A model generated the notes under the pieces. The model was not told the origin of the DNA and did no database searches. It saw nothing but the letters and a program-made list of their open reading frames with translations. 64,000 nucleotides of DNA, taken from assembly GCA_903813345.2 (NCBI GenBank), contig CAIIXF020000005.1:20835375-20899374 (forward strand). Reading direction: 5' to 3'. Position numbers and translations under genes: made by a program. Origin of the DNA: Owenia fusiformis. Its lineage: Eukaryota; Annelida; Polychaeta; Sabellida; Oweniidae. Of the stretch, positions 23,131 to 35,678 are shown piece by piece (position 1 is the first letter of the stretch; every line of letters starts with the position of its first letter).

Positions 23131-25620
23131 TGAAACACAATCAAGTCTATATTTATAACAAATATAAACCTGAATGAATAACTTCATCGAGTTGTCTTGT
23201 AACGACGGTCTTGTAATAACTGTCGCTTATTATCACCTGTATTGATCATGATGGGGCGACGGCAGTGCCCCGAGTCTTTTTGATCTTATTAATAACTATT
23301 TAAAATTGAAGAATTTTGGACCCCTGAAGCAAAACAACTCTTTGTTATGAAAAGAATCACCCACATGGACAGAACCCCTCGTGTAAACCAATCTATAAAT
23401 ACTTTTGAAAACAATTTGATTTTCGATCTACATCTAAATCTCAGATTGAGAGTACTTTTTGGCAAGATCAGCATTTAAAAGTGTAGGGACGTTTTAATAA
23501 AGATGTTTTATAGCTAATTATTCATACATATTTTTCTTTTATGTTGATGATCATCGAACATAATTGGAATCAACTTCCATGATATCTGGACCCGGGTATT
23601 TGGAAAAACTTGCAAACATTCTAAATGCAAATGTACTCAAGTACTCTTGAGTTCTGTCCGGATCCCTGAAAACGTTTAAAATCAAACTCGATTATTTAAC
23701 AAGACTCCAAAATAAGGGATTCCATAGAAACATAAAATTCATCTGCATCAAATGTGGAATTTCTAGTAATTTCTAAACGTGCTTAGCCGGTCTAGAAACT
23801 CTGCGTATCTCCGAGATTTCTAGGCGTGTTTAGAGCTGGCGTGGTATGGCACACTACCCTATCACGTGACCATGTTTAAAAGGAAAACGGGGTACAGCTA
23901 AGTTGCAAATGGAGGACGTGGGTTTAATTCCATACATGTATTTCTGAACGTAAAGTACATTTTACATTTATTTCTAGTGTTCTACCAGTCATAGAATTGA
24001 TTCATCAAGCAGTTTGTAGAATATTGTTGGCAAAAAACCACTATAGACAAAGATAGATAATAGTGGGCGCAGTGAAGCAAAACTCGAATGCAATACACGA
24101 TACATTTCAGTAAATCTATCAACGTACAGGGAGCATGTATGTTTCCTTTCGAAAATGTTACATTGATATATAACAAAAAAACAGTTAACTGTTATTTAAA
24201 CTGCGTGTCATCGTGTTATATGTGGATACGTTTTCTAGTATGTCATTCAGCTGTATTTTTGTGAATTAATTGTTTTTCTAAAATCTTAAGATGCATAAAA
24301 CTGTAAAAAGTCATCCCAGAAATGTATCTTGACTTTGCCGTAAGGCATAACATATTGTGAAACATTTTTCCTCTTGTCACAAAGAGGATAATGTTTGTTT
24401 TGAGGTCATCACTGGAGCAGATACAATCCAAAAACATCTGACATTCAACACGTCAAATAAGACTACATCGATCTGGTATTGTTTTTTACAATAATAGGGA
24501 AATATGAGGTCATATCAGCGCTACAGCAAATCGTGAAGAACAAAAGTCATGGCATGATAGTATGTTCAACAAAATATTTTAAATGATCGGTTTTTGAGGA
24601 CGGTAGTGAATTAGACCATTCAAGGGGTTATATAGAAAGATTCTTCACATGTAGTTCAGGCAATTTTAATTATTCTGAATAGGCTAGCTGATAGTCATTA
24701 ATACTGATAGTGGATAGCCATTCATTAACGTGTTCATATTTAATTTTGTTACTTTATTTCAATTTGATACCCTAGTAACACGTATGATCTAGCATTCTTG
24801 TTAATTTAATGACTAAAATGCATATACGACCTGAAAGCCCGTGTCTAAGTCTACAAAAAATAATGTTTACTTTATTTGGATTAAATAACAATTGATGACA
24901 CCTCAAAGCATCAATAGGCGGCCTTTTTGTGCATTATTTTCACTGTTTGCAACGTAAATGTACATGAGATATGGGACATAGTATATGTATGTCTGTATAA
25001 TCAGCTTGCTTTCTCGCTCCCTGTACTATTGAAAATTTACATTTCTTGTACCCTGTATTGATCAGCTTTTGCAATTGTGTACCGTGTACTATGACATATG
25101 AAATATTTTAAAATTTAAAACGATATTATTTACATTCTTTCTTCAACTATCATATAACTTGAAACATGGACTTCACTATTGCACCACTGAAGTTCAGCGA
25201 ATAGCAATATTGACTCACTTCGAGCACCAAACGTATTAACCTTTTGACTAAGCAGTCGATATACTCAAAAGCGACCTGGTTGAAAGCCAAAAAATCGCGC
25301 ATGCGCGATCGAGGTAGGGTAGTGTGTATAACTCCGTCGAAAAAACAATCCGCTATTATTTTGATTGCACAAGACGAAATTTCTATTTCCCCTATTCCCG
25401 GGGGGGACACTTTGGTAACACTTTGGAGGATTCTTGAAAAAGCGTTCGAATTTTCACAACAGGTTCCATGTATTTTTATTGCTTTATTTAATTGTTCTAC
25501 GCGGTACAAAGTTGCATATTGGGTGGTTTGTTAAATTGTTTAAATAGAAAGGAATAAAGAAAAAATGCCACGGAGAAGTTATCTGGATGTGTTATTATGT
25601 CCTACGTAAATAGTATTTCT
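23131..25620. other. No gene recognised
   Basis: AT-rich sequence without supported coding content. It holds the second copy of the TCTAGAAACTC block (about 23770-23840) and the right half of the inverted pair (24992-25029). A palindromic TCGCGCATGCGCGA lies near 25294. The open frames between 25150 and 25534 on both strands have no recognisable protein motif. Confidence 0.5.
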
Positions 25621-26287
25621 ACAGGGTGTCTCAAAAAAGTTTAAATTGCTAATTTCTGAAAGATGAATAATGTTAGTGAAAATTCACATACCATCATTTG
25701 CGTCATTATGTCCTCTTTCATATGATACCAAGATGTTCTATTTTCATTCACAAATGAATGAGCAATGGGGGAATTAAGTGACCATGTCAGAAATGGGTTT
25801 GTGCCACTTTCAGCCAAGTCAATTTTACCAGCATAACATATATGGTAAGAAACAACAAACATCAGGATATTACTCTTTTACTCATTCATTCCAATTAAAA
25901 GTTAAACTATGTCATATTTAACACCCCTTTTAAATCCCTTTTAAAGTGCATTCAAATTTGTTTTAACCCCAGTATCCTTCAACATGACCCCCATTCCTCT
26001 CAATGCAAATGTCTGCCCTTATCTCATCGCACGTAAGTAGAAGTGCGTCCCTGATGATGTCTCTCTGTCCCTTTAGATCTTCCACTGCTGCAACAATTCT
26101 GGCCCTAGATCATCATCGTTGATAATGTTGTTTAGACTTTATTCTTGAGATAATCCCAAATAACCATCCTGGCATAGATCCCTTAGAACCCAGGCATCCG
26201 CGACGGAAAATATGCAACTTTGGTATCATAAGAAAGAGGACATCAAAACTTATCTAAATCCTGGTTTCCTTTTTTGAGACACCCTGT
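25621..26287 (-). mobile_element. Internally deleted Tc1/mariner-type element
   Basis: Terminal repeats CAGGGTGTCTCAAAAAAG and complement lie between TA dinucleotides, the standard target duplication of this superfamily. The repeats continue in patches inside the ends (GTCCTCTTTC, ATGATACCA on both sides). At 667 bp it is about half the length of a full mariner. Only the last part of the transposase remains, on the minus strand. It ends about 180 bp before the GPCR start codon. Confidence 0.85.
25975..26170 (-). pseudogene. Tc1/mariner-type transposase C-terminus
   Basis: Minus-strand frames read VIWDYLKNKV, then RARIVAAVEDLKGQRD and ICIERNGGHVEGYWG. This is the standard end of IS630/Tc1/mariner-type transposases (YLK, a DLK helix, then C...GGH.E). 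The pieces lie in more than one frame. The catalytic domain is gone because of the internal deletion. Confidence 0.75.
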
Positions 26288-26400
26288 ATAATGTCGGTCG
26301 TCACTGACTGTCTAGATTGTGTTAGCGAGGATACAGCTGTACATACTTAAATATTGGCTGTGGAGTATTAAGTATGCAATGATTTTGCATGCGACGGGGA

Positions 26401-26408
26401 ATATAAAT
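26401..26408 (+). promoter_or_regulatory. TATA-like box upstream of the GPCR
   Basis: ATATAAAT about 60 bp before the ATG at 26470, with a GC-richer GCGACGGGG just upstream. Suggestive only; no transcript data. Confidence 0.35.
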
Positions 26409-26469
26409 ATCTTTGCATTTACCGTTTACATCAAATCAGTCGATAACAGGAGAAACAATAACTGCAACG

Positions 26470-27546
26470 ATGAATACTAATACGAGTGGTTACGAGGAAC
26501 GATTAGAAGATTTTTTTCAATATAGAATAGCCGTAAAAGTTTGGCGTATTTCTTTACCAGTTTTTATGGTGTTTGGGATTTTAGGAAATATACTCAACAT
26601 CGTTGTTCTGAGACGTCGACGTTATCGAGATTCTCCAACTAGCCAGATTCTTTTATTGCTAAGTATTTCGGACATACTTTGTCTTGTGATTGGCCCGACT
26701 AGATATGTCCTTATGTTCATCACAGGGAAAGATTTCACCAGCAGCTCCAGTGTGTATTGTAAAACATATCGATTCTTCAATTATCTTTTCACAGATTTTT
26801 CCGCTTGGTTGGTGATGTTAGTGGCGATAGAACGAGCAGTTGCAGTTGGTGTCCCCCACAAAGTGCGATTCTATTTCACTCGGCTGAGGATATACTGTGT
26901 AGCTATCATCTTCGGTTGCTTTCTTGCTGTCATTAACTTTCACTTCTTCATCACGTATGAATCTACACAGGGGTCCAACAATACAGAACTGTTGTCCTGT
27001 GATGTCAGCGTTCAGAACGACCATCATCACTTTGCTATAATTGTTTTCCCCTGGATTGATTTCTGCGTGTTCGTACTGATTCCTGTCATTGGCGTCACGG
27101 GCTGCAATATCTTCATCATCGCTATGCTGCTGGTGGCGAGGTACAAACGCATGCATATGATCCAAGGCGGCAATCAAACCAAGATGACTTCAATGACGGC
27201 CGTTATGTTCGCCATCAGCGTATTCCTCGTCGCAGCAGTAACCCCAACGGCAGTTTATCAATTCGTTTATCCAGAATTGTTCCGACTCCAGAGCGAAGGA
27301 AATATCGAAGCGGAAGTCCAGCTCCTTGTATTGGCGATATATGCTGTTGTAGCCGCTTACGCTAACTGTGCCGTAAATGTTGTTCTTTATTCGGTGTGCA
27401 CCCGTAAGTTTAGAAGCGAGCTGATATCAATGTTTAAGCGAAAGAGGCAAGTGTTCCCTAATTCACAAGATCAGGGAACTCGAGGAGCACCTGGAAGTCA
27501 AAACATTGAAACAGTAAATGTAGCTCATATAGATGCCGAGGTGTAG
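26470..27546 (+). CDS. Rhodopsin-family (class A) G-protein-coupled receptor, orphan
   Basis: Seven-helix plasma-membrane receptor of 358 aa, complete in one exon. I chose ATG 26470: it is the first in-frame ATG and the open frame before it has only non-ATG codons. The N-terminus carries an NTS glycosylation site. TM1 has GNILN (Asn40), TM2 has Asp68 in LSISDIL, and Cys97 before TM3 can bond with Cys177 in loop 2. TM3 ends ERA instead of DRY, followed by PHK (129-131). TM6 keeps a Pro but not CWxP; TM7 reads NCAVNVVLY in place of NPxxY. The SD-R-CK-ER-PHK layout resembles invertebrate orphan peptide-type receptors. Ligand unknown. Confidence 0.85.
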   Translation: MNTNTSGYEERLEDFFQYRIAVKVWRISLPVFMVFGILGNILNIVVLRRRRYRDSPTSQILLLLSISDILCLVIGPTRYVLMFITGKDFTSSSSVYCKTYRFFNYLFTDFSAWLVMLVAIERAVAVGVPHKVRFYFTRLRIYCVAIIFGCFLAVINFHFFITYESTQGSNNTELLSCDVSVQNDHHHFAIIVFPWIDFCVFVLIPVIGVTGCNIFIIAMLLVARYKRMHMIQGGNQTKMTSMTAVMFAISVFLVAAVTPTAVYQFVYPELFRLQSEGNIEAEVQLLVLAIYAVVAAYANCAVNVVLYSVCTRKFRSELISMFKRKRQVFPNSQDQGTRGAPGSQNIETVNVAHIDAEV

Positions 27547-28585
27547 TCTCAAAAATCAGAGAGTTTTTACGAGGAAATTGGCCAGTCAAAATTGAGCAGT
27601 ACATTTCTGATACATTAAGTAATATCTATTTTTATCATTGACATAATTCTTTTACAAAACTTTTTGGAAACACGCACTTTGAGAACTCATTTGAGAACAT
27701 TTATTTAAGATTTTCATGTCATAAATATGATTTTTCTTGAATGACACATGTGCCGTCATGGAGGTAGAATGGTGACAAAAGTATATCTAGTGAGCCAAAA
27801 GGGTAATCCTAACAAATGTTATTAATTCAGTTTTTCAGCGTAGAATTAAGGTTATACTTGCACAATAACCTTGTTAAATGCTGTTTCATTAATTTTTACC
27901 AAGTTGCATTGGTCTATATTACGGCTAAAATCACCCGATTAGCCGATTTGCACTCCCAAATTTTATCCTTTGGGGCTATTTCAAAGACCAGAACAACGGC
28001 AACGCCAAAGCTTAGCGAATCCCATCGAACAGAAATGGCTTGCATTTTTACAACCAAAATATATAGCAAATATCATAAAACAACACACATAAGAGAGACC
28101 AACATTTTCAAAATGGTTGCTCACTAGCCAAGTTGTCATCAAAAGAAGTAATATGGGAAATCGTATGTCACCAATTGAATCATGGGGGTTTCCCTCCTCT
28201 TATTAAAACATGTGTTTTGCGTCTAGGTGTCACTACGGTAAATACCACTTCCTACGCATCTGTTCGAAATTGATCAAAACAGTTGCTTAGGACTTTTCAA
28301 AATTGCTGCGTTTCATGTAATAAATATGTTGATGCAGCGATGGAGGGTTGTAATGGGAGTCCTTGCGCAGAATATGGGGGAGAGTGATAGAAGAACTGGC
28401 AAGATATCAAGGATTGTGGTTGAAATCTCTGAGGATTTGCAACTTCTCACATCTGGGAACCAAAACGCCGCTAAAACGAGGGACTTTGTAAACAAAAGGA
28501 ATGTCTCGACTGAAAGGTGTTTCTGTGAAGGTTTTAATGGAACAAGTTTGAAGAAAAACGGTGTAGTGTGAGACTCACAATCAAA
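27547..28585. other. GPCR 3' flank; no further gene
   Basis: No clear AATAAA close to the stop codon. The part near 28005-28145 (GCCAAAGCTTAGCGAATCCC ... CACTAGCCAAGTTGTCAT) is a copy of sequence at 48830-48970 and 51220-51290 and leads into the module array that follows. Confidence 0.5.
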
Positions 28586-28990
28586 GTGTCATTAGACAGT
28601 GTGCCATGCAATCACCTATCAAATATGAACAAAATCGCTCAATTACTTTTCGAGTTATAGTAAAAACGTAAAAATGGCCACCTTCTTCCAAAAGTGTCAT
28701 TAGACAGTTTGCCATGCTTATAGTATTTACATAATAATGGCAGGCATTTTTCAAAATGGCCACCTTCTTCAAAAACTGTCTTTTCGAGTTGCAGCAAAAA
28801 TCGTAAAATGGCGAGTAAAGGCCGCCATTTTCAAGATGGCTGCCATGTGCTTCTTTAAAATCTACATTTCTAGCTTTATTAATGTCCTATATAATTTTTT
28901 TACAATTAAAACATATTGCTATTTACAGTTTTACATACATATTTTACCTAAATTACTGTAAAATCGGCATTAAAATGGCTGCCATTTTTA
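28586..28990. repeat. ATGGCnGCCAT module array (short)
   Basis: At least two tandem units built from GTGTCATTAGACAGTGTGCC, a GAACAAAATCGCTC phrase, GAGTTATAGTAAAA and AAAATGGCnnCC. The unit type is the same as in the arrays at 49.1-49.6 kb and 51.3-51.9 kb. It ends with GGCTGCCATTTTTAAATGAG. Confidence 0.8.
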
Positions 28991-31900
28991 AATGAGTGGC
29001 CATTTTGAAAATCTTCGTTCTTCGTTCGATGGAATAATCAGGATTACATGATAACTATCACACTTATTGACTGAGTTATAACTTCCCATCTGATGTAATG
29101 CTCAAATCACAGAATATGCCTCATAATATCAGAACATGTTTCAGGTGAAACAGAAATATCCTGAGTATCAGAATGTTGGTGTATGGGTTGGTAAAGACAG
29201 TAAACAGTACTTTGGGAATATAAATAGTCAAGTTTACGGGTGATATAATTCTCGAAATCGTTGTTCCCTCTTCAAAAGAGGAGACGCAAAAATCGTTCCT
29301 TATAAGGTCAAAATATTTCCCATGATGCAGTTCGCAGAGGAACAAATTTATACTTCCTTGTTTTCCCTCATAGGTTTAACATGGGGATTTTCACATCTAT
29401 TTTTCAAACGATATATTCGCTCATATTCCTGTACGAGAGTACAGAAAAAATTATTAGAAACGATTGATCTCTTATCAATCTTATTATAACAGTGATTGTT
29501 TTCATTGTATTGATTCATAGCGTGGTGAAAACGATGATTGAAAAGTGAGAAAAATATTCCGGAAGAGAAGGTCACGTGATCACTTGACTAGTCGCCATAT
29601 TGGAAAAACCAATTCCATTCGACTTTCAATACTTTCATGCCAATCTTACCGCACTACAAACTGCAACATCGATGCAACAACTGAATAAAAGTATTCATCT
29701 TCAAATTACATTATAGAGTTACGTTGAAAACCCACAGACAACTGAGCAGTAGACCAAAGAAGACGCGTCGCTATTATCTAGGTCAATCTGTTCAGTGGTC
29801 CGAAAGCAAATCTATTGTACTCGATTCCGAATTTTGTTGTTCATTGTACAATCTTTTATTGATTAAACTCGGTATACTGACTATTAAAGCAATGACAAAG
29901 AAGAATACTTCCGATAGTGTCATTGTTTTATTTAGCGTGCGGGTGTAAAAACAAAATTGCGCAATTAGTTTGATTTAGAACTTTCGGGTCACGCAAATAG
30001 CTACGCGAAATACATAGTGGGAAAATATTAACCAATCAAATTTTGTCCTTTTTGAGTGCTTTTTCAGTACATATTTGCGAACGTTCTGATTCAAAGAGCG
30101 AACCGCGAAAGGGAGAATTGAAAGTCTCTTGTTTTAAATTCCCAAATTCTCTGTTTCGTTAATTTGATTTCATTTTTGAGTATTGGGAAAGGGATTTTGG
30201 TAGTGATATGCTGCTTCAATGGGTATGGATCCCGGGGGTATGGATCGAATGTATAACAAATGGTTGAAACAGACAAAAATATCTCTCCCAATCCTTAAAG
30301 TGAAGTAACGCTGGATAGTATAGTGACATCTATACCTATTCAAGTGAATGAACTTATCAGTATATTGAGTGATTTTGGAAGGGGTGGCACAAGTGTTGTG
30401 TTCATGTTGGAAAAGTGTTGCAGTACTGGCGGTAGCCTCAACATTTTGTGGGTCACATGACCCAGTTCAATCAAAAAAGTGGGTCAAACTTGGAAAATGT
30501 GGGTCAAATTGAATTATGATAATAAAGCGTCATTTTCGGATAATCTAAAGTACAAAAATAAATGTGCTGCAATGAGACTGAAAATCAGCTTAGGCCAAAC
30601 GGCTGGGTGAAACATAAACCAAATCAATGGATAATGACCAAATAGCAGTGCGGCGCAAACTAGGGGGTCTGGGAGCATGCCATCCCCCGAAAATTTTGAA
30701 ATTTAGACCCTCTCTTTATATAAACAATAAGAAAAATAAGAAAAAATTGTGTTGATAGAAAACTTTATTTTTATTTTTTCAGATAAATTATGCAGATTTT
30801 TGAACTTTTTTTTGAAAGCATTTAACCATAAGATAAAATCAGTATTTTCCTGCCACTTGTATCAAACTGTACATGAGCAATTGATTTCAATAAAGCAGAT
30901 CAATACATAATTTATTGTAATTTTTTTCTTAATTACTTTGTTTTTCAATGTTGTCCCTTGTTCCTCCTCACTCTGGTGTAAATTAATAAACTCAATACTC
31001 CTTTCTTACACATTATCAATCTCAATGAAATATAAGGATCAACACTCTGACTTGTAATATTTTATTTGTTTTCAAATGTTGCCCTTTGTGCTGCCTCACT
31101 ATGATGTAAGATAATGCCAAGAAGATCAATTGTATTAATTAAACAGTTTGTTTTCAAGTTTATGCGTAATTGTTAATAATAGTATCCATTGAAAGTTGGC
31201 AGGACAGTGATAAAGGTTTTTTGCTACTGACCCATTAATCTCAAAGCAATGCGTTTTGGTTTGAGAGGTCAATCAAAATGGTGGCCGGATTACAGTAAGA
31301 TAATTATTTCAGTGTTTCTCTAAAACACTGCTGATTATCTGCCTATTATACTTAGATTTTGTCTTCACAAGGTAGGCCAATTTATATTCTTTCATTTGAT
31401 ATGTTAAACTTAATTGAAAGCCGGAGATTTTCGTCTGAAAGCAGGAGAATAAATCTGATCGGTAAGATATCGGTCAAAACATTGTTTTTTCTTGTGTATT
31501 GCTAATCTTCCTGGGAAATAGCGTTAGTCTATCTTGGGATCAAAGTGCGTCAATGAAACGCAATTAGTTGTCAATTCTGCGTCAGACTTGATCAAATGTG
31601 CGTAAAAACGGTAAAAAACGGCGTTAACGCCAGCTCTGGTTGAATTAAGGGTAAGATCAGTTTAGAAACTTTTCTTTCCATCTCTCCAAACCTTGAAACA
31701 TCTGTTATGTGTAGATAGCTATCCAGTGGGCCTTCACGCCCAAAAATATCATGCCCAATCCTTAAAAGTGAAGTAACACTGGATAGTATAGTATCACTTA
31801 GGAAGAGGTACAAATGTGTAAGTAATATAAACATGGCAACATTCCATAACAGGCATTGAAAAGAAGTGAAAAACACGTTCATCTTTATCTGAGACTAACA

Positions 31901-33287
31901 TAAATATCAATACCAAACAAATATCTGGGGCACCCTTGAACAGAACCTAGTTTTTATTCGCGAATGCAAAAAGCGGCTCCCAAACTAAAGTGTCTCACAT
32001 ATTCGATCAAAATTTGCCATGCAAACATGTTAGTCTACTTTACTGGCCCCCCTTGCTGTAACAAGGAACCCAAAACACAAACCAATTAGTCACTTCACTA
32101 TGAAAGTGAGGGGTGTACGCTGTGTGCATGGGCTAACACAATATCAGTGGTCATTTACTGTGTCAACTTAGTAACCCTTGCATATCGTGCTCACTCAAGT
32201 ATTGAATAATTTTTTAATGTGATATGTTTTAGTTAGAAATACATTAATCAATATATTCATTCAAACAGCACTAGAATGCGGGAAGAAAGAGCAATGGTGA
32301 CAAAATGCAGACAGAATTTTCCGTAGGGGTTTCAAACATTTCTAAACACAATCATACATGTACTTCATGTGTACTGTTATTTTTAGTACTATATTTATAG
32401 ATATAATTTCACGTATTAAAATCATATTTTCCAGCAATGACTTCAAATTCGGAACCACACCCATATTACATTTTCTTCAATAACTCCAAACATGTGTAAA
32501 CATTGACCATGAACATATAAATTCAGATTTCACGAGCTCTTTCCTATTCGAGTACCTCATACACCCCTGCATGGATTTGAGTTGGATTCGCCTTTTATAC
32601 GTGAGCCGACACACTCGCAAACGCTGATTGGATAAAGATTGCGAGAATCTTTAAGCTTTTGATTTGAATAAATTAATTCGTCAGTTTGAAGTTGCAATAT
32701 CGAACAACCCGTTTGTCGACTAATAGTGATCGGGTGGCTTTTTATGCCATTGTCAAATGATCAAACAAACTTAAAATGTGTTTTGCGGCACCAGGTGTAG
32801 TTCCGCTATTTACAAGCCGAACACCTCGATAGTCGGTAAATGTCATTTAGCTCAGCTACTGTGTTTGGGGCAAGAGCTGGCAACGGGACGCACGATAGGT
32901 ACTATTAATATTTAAATGAGTTTGCCATCAAATTGCAATCAACACGCTAGCTGGTAGCCGCTATTTGCACGAATGCAAATAGCGGCTAGTGGCTACCGGA
33001 TTAACCTTAAAATGTTTATAGATTAACCGTCATTAAGAAGTTGTAATTACGAACAACCCGTTGTGAAAGAAATTATGGTCCCCCAGGGAGTATGGCCTCC
33101 CTTCTTAACGGCCCTTACTGGCCCTGATTTGTATAAGATAATGAGGGAAAGAAGTCATCATATAAATCAATGGAGAGTAGGACCATAATTTGATAGGACC
33201 TCCTACCCTTTTACACCGTCAGTCGACGAACAGTGATCACATTACTTTTATGCCAATGAAAGGATTGATTATAATAACACTATACTG
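28991..33287. other. No gene; assorted repeat pieces
   Basis: No supported coding sequence. Pieces noticed: a 40-bp direct repeat, CAATCCTTAAAGTGAAGTAA, near 30291 and 31756; two related copies of a CCTCACTnTGnTGTAA block near 30950 and 31080; a block near 32690-32770 partly repeated at 33040-33260 around a small ATTATGGTCC...GGACCATAAT hairpin; and a block at 32880-32990 that recurs at 37990-38095. Confidence 0.5.
32955..32988. repeat. Perfect 15-bp hairpin
   Basis: TAGCCGCTATTTGCA, a 4-base loop, then the exact complement. The right arm contains ATGCAAAT, the octamer bound by POU factors. A related but unpaired copy is near 38060. Confidence 0.8.
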
Positions 33288-35520
33288 CGTCGCATGAGAA
33301 TAACTTTGTACTATCTCACATTTTTACGGAACTGAGAAATCAAGGTTTGAAAGTTTAGAGGTCTGTATCTTACTTAGTATTGCTATGTGAAACTTGATTT
33401 TTTGTATGTCACCTGGTCTCACCCTAGAGATATCTTATATGAAATATCATACCTTGAAACAATTTACAAGATCCTTTTTTAAAACTATGGAAATGGAGTT
33501 GATACAATTTCCCACCGGAATAACAGCTTATTTCTAATTTCAAATTGTCATATCTGATATCAACTGTTTCAACCAATCAACTCTCTAAGAATTGGTCATG
33601 TGACTTGCAAAACTTGGAGTTATAACAATCTTATATTAAAACAAAGTATGCCAATATGCATGTTATTGTGTCTAGAATGAAAAATAATGTTTTGCTTTGT
33701 AAAAAAATCTTCAAAAACCAAAGAATATTATTTAATAAAATAAAGAAAATTCAATTTATAAAACTTTAAAATCAATTTCTCAAATAAGTACAATTATTTC
33801 TTAATTTTGGAATCTCAGGACACCCTTCAAAAAGAATTTATTGCCTTTGAAACTAAGGCAGAAATACAATGCATTGAAACCAATGATGCCAGTACGGTCC
33901 CCCACATATTTCCCTCGGTATAAACCCTGTAGCCTAAACCTCCCAGCACATTACAATGTAGCCCCTTAGGGCCGGTCCGCTGGTCATTATCAGGTTATTT
34001 TTGATACAGACCAGTTGATTTTTTCACTGGGTATAGGAGAATAACATTGCAACTGGTCCGTAATTCCATTTTGACCAGCAGGTTTCAGATCCTTAGGGCC
34101 TAAGACATAACCAATTTTTATTACATGCACATGGAAGAAATTTGAAAATTGAAAAATAATTTCTAATTCATTTTAGATTAATGAAAGTGATGAAACCTCG
34201 ATTTAGGTAATCACATTTTGTTCATTGGGATGCAGCTATCATTATCCATTCATTTTCTGTTGTTTGCTACTCTGTGGAGGTTAATTGGGCATTGAAGCAA
34301 TTGTAGAAGTGGAGACTAAGAGTGGCTCTTTGTAAAGAAATTAAACCAATTTGTTACTTTTCCAAAATAAAATGTAGATGATCTAAAAACAATGATCCCA
34401 AAAATGCAAAAGAAAGGACAAATCTGAAAAACATACTAGTAATAAAATAACTAAAAAGATCCCAGATGTTCAGTGAAAAGCGCAAAGTAAATCATAGATG
34501 AAAATAAAATAAAATAAGTGTTTTAAGGGACTATACTAACATAAAGATAACTCCTTATTGATATAGTGTATGGTCAGTAAAAGTTAAAGCTAGTTTAAAT
34601 AGATTAAGCTTTTTTCCACAAACTATAAAACATCATTTTGAAAGAGATTTCAATAGTTTACAGACAGTGATTGCCTTTGAGCAATGTGGTGCAAAACATG
34701 ACAGTTACTATGACAGTTACTGTTTGTTTTGATTACTATATCTAGTATATAACCTATTATTATGTACTCTATTTGAAGAAACAAATAAGTAGTCTTTCAT
34801 TTTCAACATTTAATGATGACAGCTTCGTATATGCATTTCTATTGCATTTGGCCATTCAAACCCCTATAAGACCTGGTAGCAGGGAAGATAAAGGGTACTT
34901 TTGACTGCTCACATGATCTAATTAACTGGTCATTTGTACTTTTCATCTTCCCTGGTAGCAAGGATTTAGGTTTTCGAGGAAATTAGTAATTCTATTTCAT
35001 ATCATGTGGCCATGAATAATCCAATGAGCATCCATAATACAAAGAGTAATTGAGGGCATATAATTTGAATATGCATGGGAGTACACATACTGTATCATTT
35101 TATTTTTTTGATCTACTTGTAATAGTTCTAAAACTAAAACATGAAAGGCCAGGCATGCAAACTGGCATGGTATTGTGTTACAAAACATTATTTCATTCTA
35201 GATACAATAACATGCATATTGGGCTGGCATACTTCGTTTTAATATAAGATTGTTATAACTCCAAGTTTTGCAAGTCACATGACCAATTCTTAGAGAGTTG
35301 ATTGGTTGAAACAGTTGATATCAGATATGACAATTTGAAATTAGAAATAAGCTGTTTGTCTGGAGATGGTACAATTTCACACTGAATTCTAGCTTAATGA
35401 GAGGGAATTGAGATGGGGCATGTATCTGAGATGAAAGCCTGTGTTTCAAATAGTAAAATTCCATGTCTATCTCAATTTTTTTGAAAATGGCAGTTAGTAC
35501 AAAGTTATTCTCACGCGACG
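33288..35520. mobile_element. 2.2-kb non-autonomous element with long split TIRs
   Basis: The outer ends CGTCGCATGAGAATAACTTT and CGTCGCGTGAGAATAACTTT (from the other strand) match over about 30 bp. After a diverged gap, the arms match again for about 180 bp (left from 33522, right up to about 35355), including CTCTAAGAATTGGTCATGTG. The 1.5-kb centre is AT-rich and has no transposase frame. No target duplication was found. Confidence 0.7.
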
Positions 35521-35678
35521 ACTGGTAGACTGCAAATCTAGTAAATCTAGTAAAATCTTGTAAAATCTTGATTATTCAATGTCTAAGATATAAAGTGAAA
35601 ATGTCGAAAAAGCACTGAAATGCCTTTGTATGAATTAAATGAACATGTAGAAAAAATTCTACCTTTTATGTCATTATA

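Noticed and set aside
25150-25534. Overlapping open frames of 96 and 119 codons on opposite strands
   Set aside because: No motif, no start context and no splice support; they overlap each other and look like chance in a locally less AT-rich patch.
28326-28571. 81-codon frame upstream of the module array
   Set aside because: No homology recognised and no splice or promoter evidence; it stands alone between repeat fragments.
30291-31796. Direct 40-bp repeats flanking 1.4 kb, considered as ends of one element
   Set aside because: Too short, with no matching flank duplication and no coding remnant between them.
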